64,000 bases of DNA, from the NCBI GenBank assembly GCA_937901255.1, contig CALCHN010000028.1, positions 62,001-126,000 on the forward strand, read 5' to 3'. The notes beneath the pieces were generated by a model that saw only the letters and a list, made by a program, of their open reading frames with translations, did no database searches and was not told the origin of the DNA. This DNA is from an uncultured Flavobacteriales bacterium. Its GTDB lineage: Bacteria; Bacteroidota; Bacteroidia; Flavobacteriales_E; Vicingaceae. The translations under genes and the position numbers were made by a program. Shown one piece after another: positions 7,897 through 16,248 of this stretch. Positions within the stretch are counted from its first letter, which is position 1. Each line of letters begins with the position of its first letter.

Positions 7897-9270
7897 ATGC
7901 AATATTACAATAACATACTAGAAACCATAGGAAACACACCATTGGTTAAATTAAATAAAATTTGTAAAGATGTTGATGCCTTGGTATTGGCAAAAGTAGA
8001 AACTACCAATCCGGGAAATTCTGTAAAAGACAGAATGGCTTTGCAAATGATTGAAGATGCTGAAGCTGATGGCAGACTAAAACCAGGGGGAACTATTATT
8101 GAAGGAACATCTGGAAATACAGGAATGGGCTTGGCGTTGGTAGCTATTATAAAAGGATACAAGTTAATTTGTGTGTTGAGCGATAAACAAAGTAAAGAAA
8201 AGATGGATATTTTAAGAGCTGTTGGGGCTGAAGTACATGTTTGTCCAACCAATGTGTCTCCAGAAGATCCTCGTTCGTATTATTCTGTTTCTAAACGATT
8301 AGCTACCGAAATTCCTAATTCTTGGTATGTAAATCAGTATGATAATCCATCGAATACAAAAGCACATTATTTAACTACCGGACCAGAAATTTGGGAACAA
8401 ACAGAAGGAAAAATCACTCATTTTGTAGTGGGAGTAGGTACAGGAGGAACTGTTTCTGGTGTGGGTAAATATTTAAAAGAGAAAAATCCTAACATTAAAA
8501 TTTGGGGAATAGATACTTACGGTTCTGTGTTTAAAAAGTACCACGAAACAGGAATATTTGATGAAAATGAGATTTATCCTTACATCACCGAAGGAATTGG
8601 TGAAGATATTTTACCTAAAAATGTTGATTTTAGCGTAATTGATAAATTTGAAAAAGTAACCGATAAAGATGCAGCAGTTTATCAAAGAAAATTAGCTAAA
8701 GAAGAAGGGATTTTTGTTGGAAACTCAGCAGGAAGTGCTATTAAAGGAGTGCTGCAACTAAAAGATGAATTGAAAAAAGATGATGTAGTAGTGGTTTTAT
8801 TCCACGACCATGGTAGTCGTTATGTTGGTAAAATGTTTAATGATGATTGGATGAGAGACAGAGGATTTTTGGATGAAGAAAAAACCAATGCTTTAGATTT
8901 AATTTCAGATCATAAAGGCAAACATTTAGTAACCGTAACTACTGACACACCTGTTTCTCAGGTAATTATTTTAATGAACCAATATGCTATTTCTCAAGTA
9001 CCTGTTATTGAAGATGGCAAGTTTGTAGGTTCGTTAACCGATAACCAATTGTTTGCTAAATTGCTTGAAAATCCTGAGCTAAAGGAACTTCCTGTAAAAA
9101 ATATTATGGAAAAACCATTTCCTATGGTGGATGAAAATACAGATGTAATAAGTGTTTCAAAACATTTTCAGCAAGGAGCAAAAGCGGTTATTGTGAGTTA
9201 TGATAAGGATAAATACCACATCATCACTCAACAAGACATGATTAAAGCCATTGATTCTTGTAGTAAATAG
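7897..9270 (+). CDS. PLP-dependent cystathionine beta-synthase / cysteine synthase with CBS-domain pair
   Basis: A 457-residue fold-type II PLP enzyme. The Schiff-base lysine is K44 in 'NPGNSVKDRMA', the substrate loop is 'EGTSGNTGMGLA' near 70, and the PLP-phosphate loop is 'GVGTGGTVSG' near 185. A Bateman (CBS-pair) module fills about residues 335-457 ('VTTDTPVSQVIILMNQYAISQVPV', 'IITQQDMIKAI'). The C-terminal pair is typical of cystathionine beta-synthase (serine + homocysteine to cystathionine). O-acetylserine-dependent cysteine synthesis cannot be excluded from sequence. It stands near the metH genes, so a place in sulfur amino-acid metabolism is likely. Confidence 0.88.
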   Translation: MQYYNNILETIGNTPLVKLNKICKDVDALVLAKVETTNPGNSVKDRMALQMIEDAEADGRLKPGGTIIEGTSGNTGMGLALVAIIKGYKLICVLSDKQSKEKMDILRAVGAEVHVCPTNVSPEDPRSYYSVSKRLATEIPNSWYVNQYDNPSNTKAHYLTTGPEIWEQTEGKITHFVVGVGTGGTVSGVGKYLKEKNPNIKIWGIDTYGSVFKKYHETGIFDENEIYPYITEGIGEDILPKNVDFSVIDKFEKVTDKDAAVYQRKLAKEEGIFVGNSAGSAIKGVLQLKDELKKDDVVVVLFHDHGSRYVGKMFNDDWMRDRGFLDEEKTNALDLISDHKGKHLVTVTTDTPVSQVIILMNQYAISQVPVIEDGKFVGSLTDNQLFAKLLENPELKELPVKNIMEKPFPMVDENTDVISVSKHFQQGAKAVIVSYDKDKYHIITQQDMIKAIDSCSK

Positions 9271-9348
9271 TTGTTTAGGTGTGCAGAGATATTAAGGCAT
9301 AAGGTTATAAATATTTCTAACCTCAGACTTTAAATCTTGACTTCTTTT

Positions 9349-12087
9349 CTAATAACTCAACACCGACCCTAACCAACGTTCAGCAATATCAAAGTCTAAC
9401 TGATTTGCTTTAGCATAAGCCTCTACTTGGTCTTTATCTATTTTTCCTACGCCAAAATATTTACTTTCCGGATGGGCAAAATACATTCCGCTTACTGCAG
9501 CAGTGGGGTACATAGCTAAACTTTCGGTTAATTCAATTCCTGTTTTTTTTGTAGCATCTAACAATTTAAATAAATCTGTTTTTAGGGTGTGGTTCGGACA
9601 AGCAGGGTAACCCGGTGCTGGACGAATACCTACATATTTTTCTTTAATTAAATCGTCATTTTTTAATGTTTCATTAGAAGCATAGCCCCAATATTCTTTA
9701 CGCACTTTTTGGTGCATCAATTCTGCAAAAGCTTCAGCCAATCTGTCTGCCAATGCTTTTAGCATAATGGAATGATAGTCATCATGGTCAGCTTCAAAAC
9801 GAGCAATGTGTTTTTCTATGCCTATTCCTGTAGTTACAGCAAAACCACCAATATAATCTTTTATTCCGCTTTCTTTAGGAGCGATAAAATCTGCTAAACT
9901 AATATTAGGAACACCTGCTGCTTTTTTAGATTGCTGTCTTAACTGATATAACTGTCCAATTGGGTTATTTTTTTCATACACCTTAATGGTATCATCATTT
10001 TCTGTGTTGGCTTCCCAAATACCAATAACTGCTTTTGCTTCCAACCATTTTTCAGCTATAATTTGTTCTAGCATTTGTTGAGCATCGGTAAAAAGTTTTT
10101 TTGCTTCATTTCCCACCACTTCATCCTCTAAAATCTGAGGATATTTTCCTGCTAATTCCCATGTTCGGAAAAAAGGTGTCCAATCTATGTATTCAGCAAT
10201 TTCTTTTAAATCGTAATCAGCAAAAGTTTTTGTGCCAATAAAATTAGGCATTTGAGGTGGGTTTGCTTTCCAATCAATTTGGTATTTATTTTTTCGGGCT
10301 TCAGCCAAACTAATTGTTTCTTTCGTTTGCTGACGTTTGTTGTAAGTTTCTCTTAATCGTTCGTATTCTTCTTTCACATTTTGAACAAAAGCATTTTTTT
10401 TATCGCCCAATAAATTTTCTACCACCGTTACCGAACGAGAAGCATCTAATACATAAACTGCCTGTCCGCAACTGTAATGTTGGTCAATTTTTACTGCGGT
10501 ATGTACTTTAGAAGTAGTAGCTCCACCAATTAATAACGGAATGTTCATTCCTTCTTTTTCCATTTCTTTAGCCACATACACCATTTCATCTAAAGATGGC
10601 GTTATTAGCCCAGAAAGTCCAATAATATCTACTTTTTCATCTTTGGCTATTTGAATAATTTTTTCTAAGGGAGTCATTACGCCTAAATCAATTACTTCAT
10701 AATTATTACAAGCCAACACAACGCCAACAATGTTTTTACCGATATCATGTACATCACCTTTTACAGTTGCAAGAAGTATTTTTCCTACAGCCCCTCCAGT
10801 ATCTGCTTCTCCAGTCTTTTCTAAATGGAGGGCTTTCTCTTCCTCAATATAAGGTAATAAATACGCTACCGCTTTTTTCATTACTCTGGCAGATTTTACC
10901 ACTTGAGGCAAAAACATTTTTCCTGAGCCAAATAAATCTCCCACTACGTTCATACCGTTCATTAAGTGTTGCTCAATTACATTAATGGGCTTGTTAACCG
11001 TTTGTCGTGCTTCTTCTACATCTAGTTCAATAAAATCAGCAATGCCTTTTACCAAAGCATGAGTAATACGGTCTTGTAACGTTTGATTTCTCCATTCATC
11101 TTCTTTTTTCTTCTCTTTTGTAGCTCCTACCACAGTTTCGGCAAAATCTAACAATCGTTCAGTAGCATCGTCCCTTCTATCCAATAAAACATCTTCAACA
11201 TGGTCTAGTAAGTCTTTCGGGATGTTGTCATAAACTTCCAACATAGACGGATTTACAATCCCCATATCCATTCCTTCATTGATGGCATGATATAAAAATG
11301 CAGAGTGCATGGCTTCTCTCACCGCATTATTTCCTCTAAAAGAAAAAGAAACATTACTAACACCTCCACTAACATGAGCTCCAGGAAGATTTTCTCTAAT
11401 CCAACGAGTAGCTCTAAAAAAATCTAAGGCATTTTTTCGGTGTTCTTCCATACCTGTTGCTACAGGAAAAATATTAGGGTCGAAAATAATATCTTGAGGA
11501 GGAAAACCCACTTTATCCACCAAAATACGATATGATTTCTCGCAAATTTCTACTCTTCTTTCATAAGAATCTGCCTGACCAACTTCATCAAAAGCCATAA
11601 CAATTACGGCTGCACCATAGTTTAATATTTTGGTAGCTTGTTCAATAAATTGCTGCTCACCTTCTTTTAAACTAATAGAGTTGACTACACTTTTTCCTTG
11701 CACATTTTGCAAACCGGCTTCAATAATTTCCCATTTAGAAGAATCTATCATAATAGGAACTCTTGCAATATCAGGCTCAGCAGCGATTAATTTTAAGAAT
11801 TTCACCATCGCTTTTTTTCCATCTATCAATCCATCATCCATGTTGATGTCGATGATTTGAGCTCCATTTTCTACTTGCTCACGAGCAACAGAGAGGGCTT
11901 CATCAAATTTATTTTCGTTAATTAAACGCAAAAACATTTTCGATCCTGCTACATTAGTACGTTCACCAATATTTACAAAATTGGTTTCAGGTGTTACAAT
12001 CAAAGGTTCTAATCCGCTCAATGTTAAATGAGGAAGATGTTCCCATTTATGTGTGTATTTTCCTTTATAATCAGGGTGTAAACTCAT
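9349..12087 (-). CDS. metH: Methionine synthase, folate-, B12- and AdoMet-binding half
   Basis: A 912-residue protein corresponding to domains 2-4 of cobalamin-dependent methionine synthase. The pterin-binding barrel spans about 1-300 ('NIGERTNVAGSKMF', 'DINMDDGLIDG'). The cap and B12-binding domains span about 320-570, with the cobalamin-ligand motif 'DVHDIGKNIVGVVL' and 'GLSGLITPSLDEM'. The AdoMet reactivation domain fills the rest ('GIRPAPGYPACPNHT'). The homocysteine-binding domain is missing here and is encoded by the preceding gene, so the two products must work together to move a methyl group from methyl-tetrahydrofolate to homocysteine. Both lie downstream of the SAM-I riboswitch. A 145-bp gap full of palindromes separates them. 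Confidence 0.93.
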   Translation of the reverse strand: MSLHPDYKGKYTHKWEHLPHLTLSGLEPLIVTPETNFVNIGERTNVAGSKMFLRLINENKFDEALSVAREQVENGAQIIDINMDDGLIDGKKAMVKFLKLIAAEPDIARVPIMIDSSKWEIIEAGLQNVQGKSVVNSISLKEGEQQFIEQATKILNYGAAVIVMAFDEVGQADSYERRVEICEKSYRILVDKVGFPPQDIIFDPNIFPVATGMEEHRKNALDFFRATRWIRENLPGAHVSGGVSNVSFSFRGNNAVREAMHSAFLYHAINEGMDMGIVNPSMLEVYDNIPKDLLDHVEDVLLDRRDDATERLLDFAETVVGATKEKKKEDEWRNQTLQDRITHALVKGIADFIELDVEEARQTVNKPINVIEQHLMNGMNVVGDLFGSGKMFLPQVVKSARVMKKAVAYLLPYIEEEKALHLEKTGEADTGGAVGKILLATVKGDVHDIGKNIVGVVLACNNYEVIDLGVMTPLEKIIQIAKDEKVDIIGLSGLITPSLDEMVYVAKEMEKEGMNIPLLIGGATTSKVHTAVKIDQHYSCGQAVYVLDASRSVTVVENLLGDKKNAFVQNVKEEYERLRETYNKRQQTKETISLAEARKNKYQIDWKANPPQMPNFIGTKTFADYDLKEIAEYIDWTPFFRTWELAGKYPQILEDEVVGNEAKKLFTDAQQMLEQIIAEKWLEAKAVIGIWEANTENDDTIKVYEKNNPIGQLYQLRQQSKKAAGVPNISLADFIAPKESGIKDYIGGFAVTTGIGIEKHIARFEADHDDYHSIMLKALADRLAEAFAELMHQKVRKEYWGYASNETLKNDDLIKEKYVGIRPAPGYPACPNHTLKTDLFKLLDATKKTGIELTESLAMYPTAAVSGMYFAHPESKYFGVGKIDKDQVEAYAKANQLDFDIAERWLGSVLSY

Positions 12088-12101
12088 GGTTAAGTGTTAT
12101 T

Positions 12102-12128
12102 AGCCCCCCTTAATCCCCCGAAGGGGAA
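12102..12128. repeat. Dispersed repeat family D (copy in the metH gap)
   Basis: On the minus strand it reads CCCCTTCGGGGGATTAAGGG plus flank, in the short space between the two metH genes. Other copies: 12246-12286, 18399-18440, 30603-30632. Confidence 0.7.
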
Positions 12129-12184
12129 AATAAGATGGCGATTAATGTTTGTTTGTCAAGTAAAATTTTCTTTTTATTTTCTAC

Positions 12185-12217
12185 AGACCTAACAGGTTTT
12201 TAAAACCTGTCAGGTCT
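12185..12217. repeat. Near-perfect palindrome (AGACCT...AGGTCT)
   Basis: AGACCTaACAGGTTTT-ta-AAACCTGTcAGGTCT can form a long stem-loop between the two metH genes. It could affect transcript stability or readthrough. Only one copy is seen in this window. Confidence 0.75.
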
Positions 12218-12232
12218 ATTTGGTTTATTTTT

Positions 12233-13252
12233 TTAAATAGCATCGTGTGTTGGCAAAGTCCCCCTTCGGGGGATTAGGGGGCTTTTCTTCACTAGTTCAG
12301 CAATAGCTTTAATATGTGCTGGTGTGGTGCCGCAACATCCGCCAACTATATCTACTAAACCTTCATCTAAGAAAACTTTTATTTGTACAGCCATTTGTTC
12401 AGGACTTTCGTCATATTCCCCCATTTCGTTAGGCAATCCTGCATTAGGATGTGCTGAAACATAAAAATTAGATTTATTACGTAACACCTGTAAGTACGGG
12501 CGAAGAGCTGATGCGCCCAGCGCACAATTTAGCCCAATGCTTAACGGTTTTGAGTGTTGTACAGAAATTAAAAAAGCCTCTGTAGTTTGTCCTGACAAGG
12601 TTCTTCCACTAGCATCGGTAATTGTTCCTGAAATCATTACTGGTAAATTGGTGTTTAACTCTTGTTGAATCTCGTTGATAGCCAACAATGCTGCTTTAGC
12701 GTTTAAGGTATCGGTAATGGTTTCTACCAATAATAAGTCAGCACCACCTTCAATTAAACCTTTGGCTTGTTCTTTAAATGCGATGCGTAATTCATCAAAA
12801 GAAATATTTCTAAATCCAGGGTCATTTACATCTGGAGACATAGAAGCTAATTTAGTAGTTGGACCAATAGAACCTGCTACAAAACGAGGTTTTTCGGGTG
12901 TCTTTTGTGTAAATTCTTCAGTTACTTCTTTAGCAATTTTAGCACATGCATAATTGATGTCGTAAACAGCATCTTGCAATTGGTAATCTTCTTGAGCAAT
13001 AGAAGTACTTCCAAAAGAGTTCGTTTCTATAATGTCAGCACCAGCTTCTAGGTATTTTCGGTGAATTTCCTTAATCACTTCAGGTTTGGTGATGGAAAGA
13101 ATGTCGTTATTTCCTTTTAGCGGACAAGAGTGATTTTTAAATCGTTCGCCTCTAAAGTCTTCTTCCGTAAGTTTGTATTGCTGAATCATGGTGCCCATTG
13201 CTCCATCCAATACTAGGATTCGTTTTTTTAATTCTTCTTTTATGTTTGCCAT
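12233..13252 (-). CDS. metH: Methionine synthase, homocysteine-binding half
   Basis: A 339-residue homocysteine S-methyltransferase (BHMT-type) domain equal to domain 1 of MetH. 'RILVLDGAMGTMIQQY' is at the start, 'LLVETITDTLNAKAAL' near 180, and the zinc-binding cysteines are in 'IGLNCALGA' and 'IVGGCCGTTPAHI'. It binds and activates homocysteine and depends on the separate folate/B12 half. The last ~18 residues (SPLIPRRGTLPTHDAI and neighbours) lie after the natural domain end and are encoded by a dispersed DNA repeat. It is the first gene after the SAM-I riboswitch and terminator, with its ATG at 13252. Confidence 0.92.
   Translation of the reverse strand: MANIKEELKKRILVLDGAMGTMIQQYKLTEEDFRGERFKNHSCPLKGNNDILSITKPEVIKEIHRKYLEAGADIIETNSFGSTSIAQEDYQLQDAVYDINYACAKIAKEVTEEFTQKTPEKPRFVAGSIGPTTKLASMSPDVNDPGFRNISFDELRIAFKEQAKGLIEGGADLLLVETITDTLNAKAALLAINEIQQELNTNLPVMISGTITDASGRTLSGQTTEAFLISVQHSKPLSIGLNCALGASALRPYLQVLRNKSNFYVSAHPNAGLPNEMGEYDESPEQMAVQIKVFLDEGLVDIVGGCCGTTPAHIKAIAELVKKSPLIPRRGTLPTHDAI
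12246..12286. repeat. Dispersed repeat family D, translated as the C-terminus of the MetH N-half
   Basis: TGTTGGCAAAGTCCCCCTTC followed by GGGGGATTAGGGGGCTTTT. The same string with one extra T, including the left flank GTGTTGGCAAAG, occurs at 18399-18440. Read on the minus strand it encodes KSPLIPRRGTLPTH. Confidence 0.88.
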
Positions 13253-13261
13253 ATTATATTT

Positions 13262-13305
13262 ATAAAAACAAAAAACCCTTCTGTTATCAATAAGCAGAAG
13301 GGTTT
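13262..13305 (-). terminator. Riboswitch-controlled terminator upstream of metH
   Basis: On the minus strand: AAACCCTTCTG, an 11-nt loop, then CAGAAGGGTTT and a T-rich run, ending about 10 bp before the metH start codon. It is the expression platform of the SAM-I riboswitch. Its 5' arm (TTCTG plus loop) can instead pair with the 3' strand of riboswitch stem P1. Confidence 0.85.
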
Positions 13306-13320
13306 CTTTTATTTTTTTCT

Positions 13321-13442
13321 ACTTATCTTTTCCCGATTTATCGAGATAGGATTTAGCACCGATTTTCCAATCCCGAACATTCGGGACTTATAGTTGGTTG
13401 CCAAGGTTTCGCAGGGCCTATTCCCTCCACCTTTCTTGATAA
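13321..13442 (-). ncRNA. SAM-I (S-box) riboswitch
   Basis: The minus strand carries the S-box core in order. P1 5' strand TTATCAAGA is followed by GGTGGAGGGA, GGCCCTGCGAAACC and TTGGCAACC. A hairpin with TCCCGAATGTTCGGGA, the GGTGCTAAATCC joining region, a P4 hairpin and the P1 3' strand GATAAG complete it. High S-adenosylmethionine should stabilise P1, allow the downstream terminator and switch off the two metH genes. A promoter sits about 45 bp upstream. Confidence 0.93.
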
Positions 13443-13485
13443 TTTACGACATACTGCCGAATAAATTTTTTTAAGAACGTAAGTA

Positions 13486-13516
13486 CAAAAGTAAGTAAGA
13501 TTTTAATGTCTTACAA
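13486..13516 (-). promoter_or_regulatory. Promoter of the SAM-riboswitch/metH transcript
   Basis: Minus strand TTG (13516-13514), a 20-bp spacer, then TACTTTTG (13493-13486), an exact match to the Bacteroidota -7 element. The predicted transcript starts just before the riboswitch. Confidence 0.6.
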
Positions 13517-13538
13517 TTTTTTGCTAAAAATCAGTTGT

Positions 13539-14009
13539 TTACTTCACTTTGTCCACTACAATGCCCACTTCCATTGCAAAATGTAAAGGATCTTTAGGCA
13601 TATTGTGTTCAATAATATAGGTGTAAGTTCCACTTTCTTCAAACTTTTTTGATGGCTCAACTAAGTGTTCACTGTCCCAAATATCGTAACCCGCTTCTCC
13701 AATATATTCGCCATTTTCATCTCTAATTTTTAATTCATAGTTGTTGCTAGTTTCCTTGCCACTTGGCGAAATTTCTTTCACAACAATATTGGCAGTTTTA
13801 TATTGATAGCCATTTGCATATCTAAAGGAGATTTTAAAATCGTAATTGATAGAGTTGTCTTCAATCAATACTTTAAATTCTCGACTATCTTTTTTAAGCC
13901 ATTCTAAATCTGGAGAAAGTTCTTTGTGTTCTACAAAAACTCTACCTTCAGGCTGGCAGCTGGTTAAAAATAAAAAAACAATTAGGGTAACAGAAAGTAA
14001 AGATTTCAT
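13539..14009 (-). CDS. gldH: Gliding-motility lipoprotein GldH-like
   Basis: A 156-residue lipoprotein: the signal peptide ends in 'FLFLTSC' (lipid-modified C18). The mature sequence follows the GldH pattern as I know it from Flavobacterium. There is 'W-KDS-EF' near residue 40, a beta-rich core with 'ISFRYANGYQYKTANI', 'SPSGKET', 'DENGEYIGEAGYDIWDS' and 'FEESGTYTYIIEHNM' near 130. GldH is needed for gliding and for the GldK/L/M/N-SprA secretion machinery in gliding Bacteroidota. It appears monocistronic or co-transcribed with the gene behind cysQ. No other gld gene is in the window. Confidence 0.75.
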   Translation of the reverse strand: MKSLLSVTLIVFLFLTSCQPEGRVFVEHKELSPDLEWLKKDSREFKVLIEDNSINYDFKISFRYANGYQYKTANIVVKEISPSGKETSNNYELKIRDENGEYIGEAGYDIWDSEHLVEPSKKFEESGTYTYIIEHNMPKDPLHFAMEVGIVVDKVK

Positions 14010-14031
14010 AGGAATAAAGTTTTAGAAGTGA

Positions 14032-14826
14032 TTAATTTAATTGAGCTAAAAACCAGTTGTTTAACAAGTTTTCTTTATTGTATTTCATTTTTTCTTGGGT
14101 AGTTTGGTCTATCACAACTCCTCCTGCTGCATTAATAATAGCGTTTCCTGCAGCAGTGTCCCATTCCATGGTTGGAGCAAATCTTGGGTAACAATCAGCA
14201 GCATTCTCAGCAACCATACACAATTTTAGCGAACTACCTTTTGATAGTAAGCTAATACTATTGTGTTCGGTTTCTTTTTCTTCAATAAAGGTTTTGGTTT
14301 CATCACTCATGTGTGAACGACTCGCCACTACTACAAAATCAGTTCTTTCTGTTTTAAGTGGTAATTCGTTAGCAGAAGTTATCAAATCTGCAAGTGTATT
14401 AGCAGCAGAAGTAATGTTGTTTATTTTATAGGCTTTTTCATCCGAAAAATACAATTCTTTGGTTACTGGAACATAAATCACACCCATAGTTGAAGCTTGG
14501 TTTTCAATCAAAGCAATGTTTACGGTAAATTCACCATTTTTATTAATGAATTCTTTGGTGCCATCCAGAGGATCTACCATCCAAAATTTTTCCCAACTTT
14601 TTCTTTCGTCATAAGGTATAGATTTCCCTTCTTCACTAAGTATTGGTAAATTTGTTGAAGTTAATCCTTTTACAATGGCTTGATGAGCTCTTTTGTCGGC
14701 TTCTGTTAATGGTGATTTGTCTGCTTTGTTCTCTACTTGAAATTCAGTAGAATAAACTGTTAAGATTTCTTTTCCTGCTTCAATAGCAGCATTTATGGCT
14801 GTTAAAAGTAATTCATTTCTATTCAT
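14032..14826 (-). CDS. cysQ: 3'(2'),5'-bisphosphate nucleotidase CysQ
   Basis: A 264-residue inositol-monophosphatase-fold enzyme that hydrolyses 3'-phosphoadenosine 5'-phosphate, a by-product of sulfate assimilation, to AMP. Metal-site motifs are 'LSEEG' near residue 64, 'DPLDGTKEF' (D85-F93) and 'MEWDTAAGNAIINAAGG' near 220. Length agrees with E. coli CysQ (246). It lies 22 bp upstream of gldH on the same strand. Confidence 0.9.
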   Translation of the reverse strand: MNRNELLLTAINAAIEAGKEILTVYSTEFQVENKADKSPLTEADKRAHQAIVKGLTSTNLPILSEEGKSIPYDERKSWEKFWMVDPLDGTKEFINKNGEFTVNIALIENQASTMGVIYVPVTKELYFSDEKAYKINNITSAANTLADLITSANELPLKTERTDFVVVASRSHMSDETKTFIEEKETEHNSISLLSKGSSLKLCMVAENAADCYPRFAPTMEWDTAAGNAIINAAGGVVIDQTTQEKMKYNKENLLNNWFLAQLN

Positions 14827-14880
14827 AATCTTTATTTACTCTAGTTTTAATTAAGGAAAAAATATGCTCTTAAACATCAT

Positions 14881-15007
14881 AACACAAATTGACACTAATC
14901 ACACAAATTATTTTTCTAACGCTTTAAAATTATCACAAAAAAACATCAAAGATGTTTTAAATCTGTGTTAATAAGTGATAATCAACCTAAAATTTGTGTA
15001 AAAACAA
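14881..15007. repeat. Dispersed inverted repeat family E (copy 2)
   Basis: Intergenic element of about 127 bp with AACACAAATT at one end and AAAATTTGTGT at the other. Internal AACATCAAAGATGTTTT forms a hairpin, and GATAATCAACCTAAAATTTG resembles the copies at 4027 and 32009. It fills most of the gap between cysQ and the next gene. Confidence 0.7.
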
Positions 15008-15044
15008 ACATAATTAAGGCGTATTATCTAAAACACAAGATATA

Positions 15045-15917
15045 TTAATAGCCACTACCTGAAGCACCAATTTTTTCTATTGGATGCCAAGTGGTTTTCA
15101 TTTCTAAGAAGTCTTCAATGTAATAAGGATTTTCGTGTGTTTTATCATTCAAATCTTTATCATCTCTTACTATAATTCTTTTAAGGTTGTTTACCGAATG
15201 CTTTTGAATTTCGGCAATTTCTTTTTTATTGTTTCCGCAATATAATAAAGCGTTGATATCCATGTGCGTTGATAAATGTTCAACCAACTCACTTCTTTTT
15301 CCTGTTAGGATGTTGACCACTCCACCAGGAACATCAGAGGTGTTCAACACTTCGGCAAAAGTAATGGCACAAAGCGGCATGTTTTCAGAAGCTAGCACAA
15401 CAGCAGTATTTCCACCGGCAATAACAGGGATAATGGTAGATATTAAACCTAATAAACCTGATTTTTCTGGAGCAAGAATTGAAACAACTCCGGTAGGTTC
15501 TGGTGCAGTAAAATTAAAATGTGCAGTAGAAACGGGATTAACAGAACTGAAAATAGGGGTGAATTTATCACACCAACCGGCATAATAAATTATTCTATCT
15601 ATTGAAGTGATGACTTCTTTTTCTGCATCTTTAGCTTTTACACCTTGTTGAACCAATTCGGCAACAAATTGAGCTTTTCTGCCTTCTAAAATTTCAGCAA
15701 TACGGTAAAGTATTTGACTTTTATTAAAAGCGGTTACTTCGCTCCATTTGCTTTGAGCATTACGAGCAGCAACTACTGCATTTCTAACATCTTTTCTGGA
15801 GGACAAACAGATGTTGCCTACTTTATTTTCAGGTACGTAATACCTGCCTGATTCTGTTCTCGGGAATTTCCCGTCTATAAATATTTTATAGGTTTTTAGC
15901 ACTTCTATTCTTGTCAT
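15045..15917 (-). CDS. Aldehyde-dehydrogenase-like protein lacking the catalytic half
   Basis: A 290-residue protein that aligns with the N-terminal, NAD-binding half of aldehyde dehydrogenases: 'FIDGKFPRTESGR', 'AARNAQSKWSE', 'LAPEKSGLLGLISTIIPVIAGGNTAVVLASE' and 'PGGVVNILTGKRSELVEHL'. Where a normal enzyme has 'FTGS' and then 'ELGGK' plus the catalytic Cys domain, this protein has 'YCGNNKKEI' and ends soon after with 'KIGASGSGY'. Neither catalytic Glu nor Cys is present and no second ALDH gene lies beside it. The frame is clean, so it looks like a conserved non-catalytic paralogue rather than a fresh pseudogene. Confidence 0.8.
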   Translation of the reverse strand: MTRIEVLKTYKIFIDGKFPRTESGRYYVPENKVGNICLSSRKDVRNAVVAARNAQSKWSEVTAFNKSQILYRIAEILEGRKAQFVAELVQQGVKAKDAEKEVITSIDRIIYYAGWCDKFTPIFSSVNPVSTAHFNFTAPEPTGVVSILAPEKSGLLGLISTIIPVIAGGNTAVVLASENMPLCAITFAEVLNTSDVPGGVVNILTGKRSELVEHLSTHMDINALLYCGNNKKEIAEIQKHSVNNLKRIIVRDDKDLNDKTHENPYYIEDFLEMKTTWHPIEKIGASGSGY

Positions 15918-15984
15918 TTTTAATGTTATTAAAATTGATAACCTTTCAATAAGTTTAGATTCATCACTTCATTTTTCAATTCCT

Positions 15985-16112
15985 CATACTTCGGAATGAA
16001 AAATTTTGTTCAGAATGACAGCGTTGAGTAAGCTGTAAAGCTTGTTTTATGTCATTCTGAGCAAAGTTTTACAGAAAACTTGTTTTTCTTGTAAAACGCA
16101 ACGAAGAATCTT
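15985..16112. repeat. Dispersed inverted repeat family F (CATTCTGAGC type)
   Basis: CAGAATGACA (16011-16020) is inverted as TGTCATTCTG (16050-16059). A second stem is GTTTTACA...TGTAAAAC, ending in ACGAAGAATC. This fills the 330-bp gap between lysS and the ALDH-like gene. I see no gene in that gap. Confidence 0.65.
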
Positions 16113-16189
16113 TCATTAAACAATAAAATAATGATTGTTTAATAGCGGTAAAGGTATTAAAAACATAAGAATTAAAAGATGAAACCATA

Positions 16190-16223
16190 AAAAAAGTGCT
16201 TTGAAAACTTCAAAGCACTTTTT
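16190..16223 (-). terminator. Terminator of lysS
   Basis: AAAGTGCTTTG-aaaactt-CAAAGCACTTT with A/T runs on both sides, so it can work in both directions. It begins 26 bp after the lysS stop. Confidence 0.85.
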
Positions 16224-16248
16224 AGGTTTTTATAAATGGATGTATAAA

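Noticed and set aside
10314..11860. Plus-strand ORFs opposite metH
   Set aside because: They are shadows of the strongly conserved methionine-synthase frame on the minus strand.
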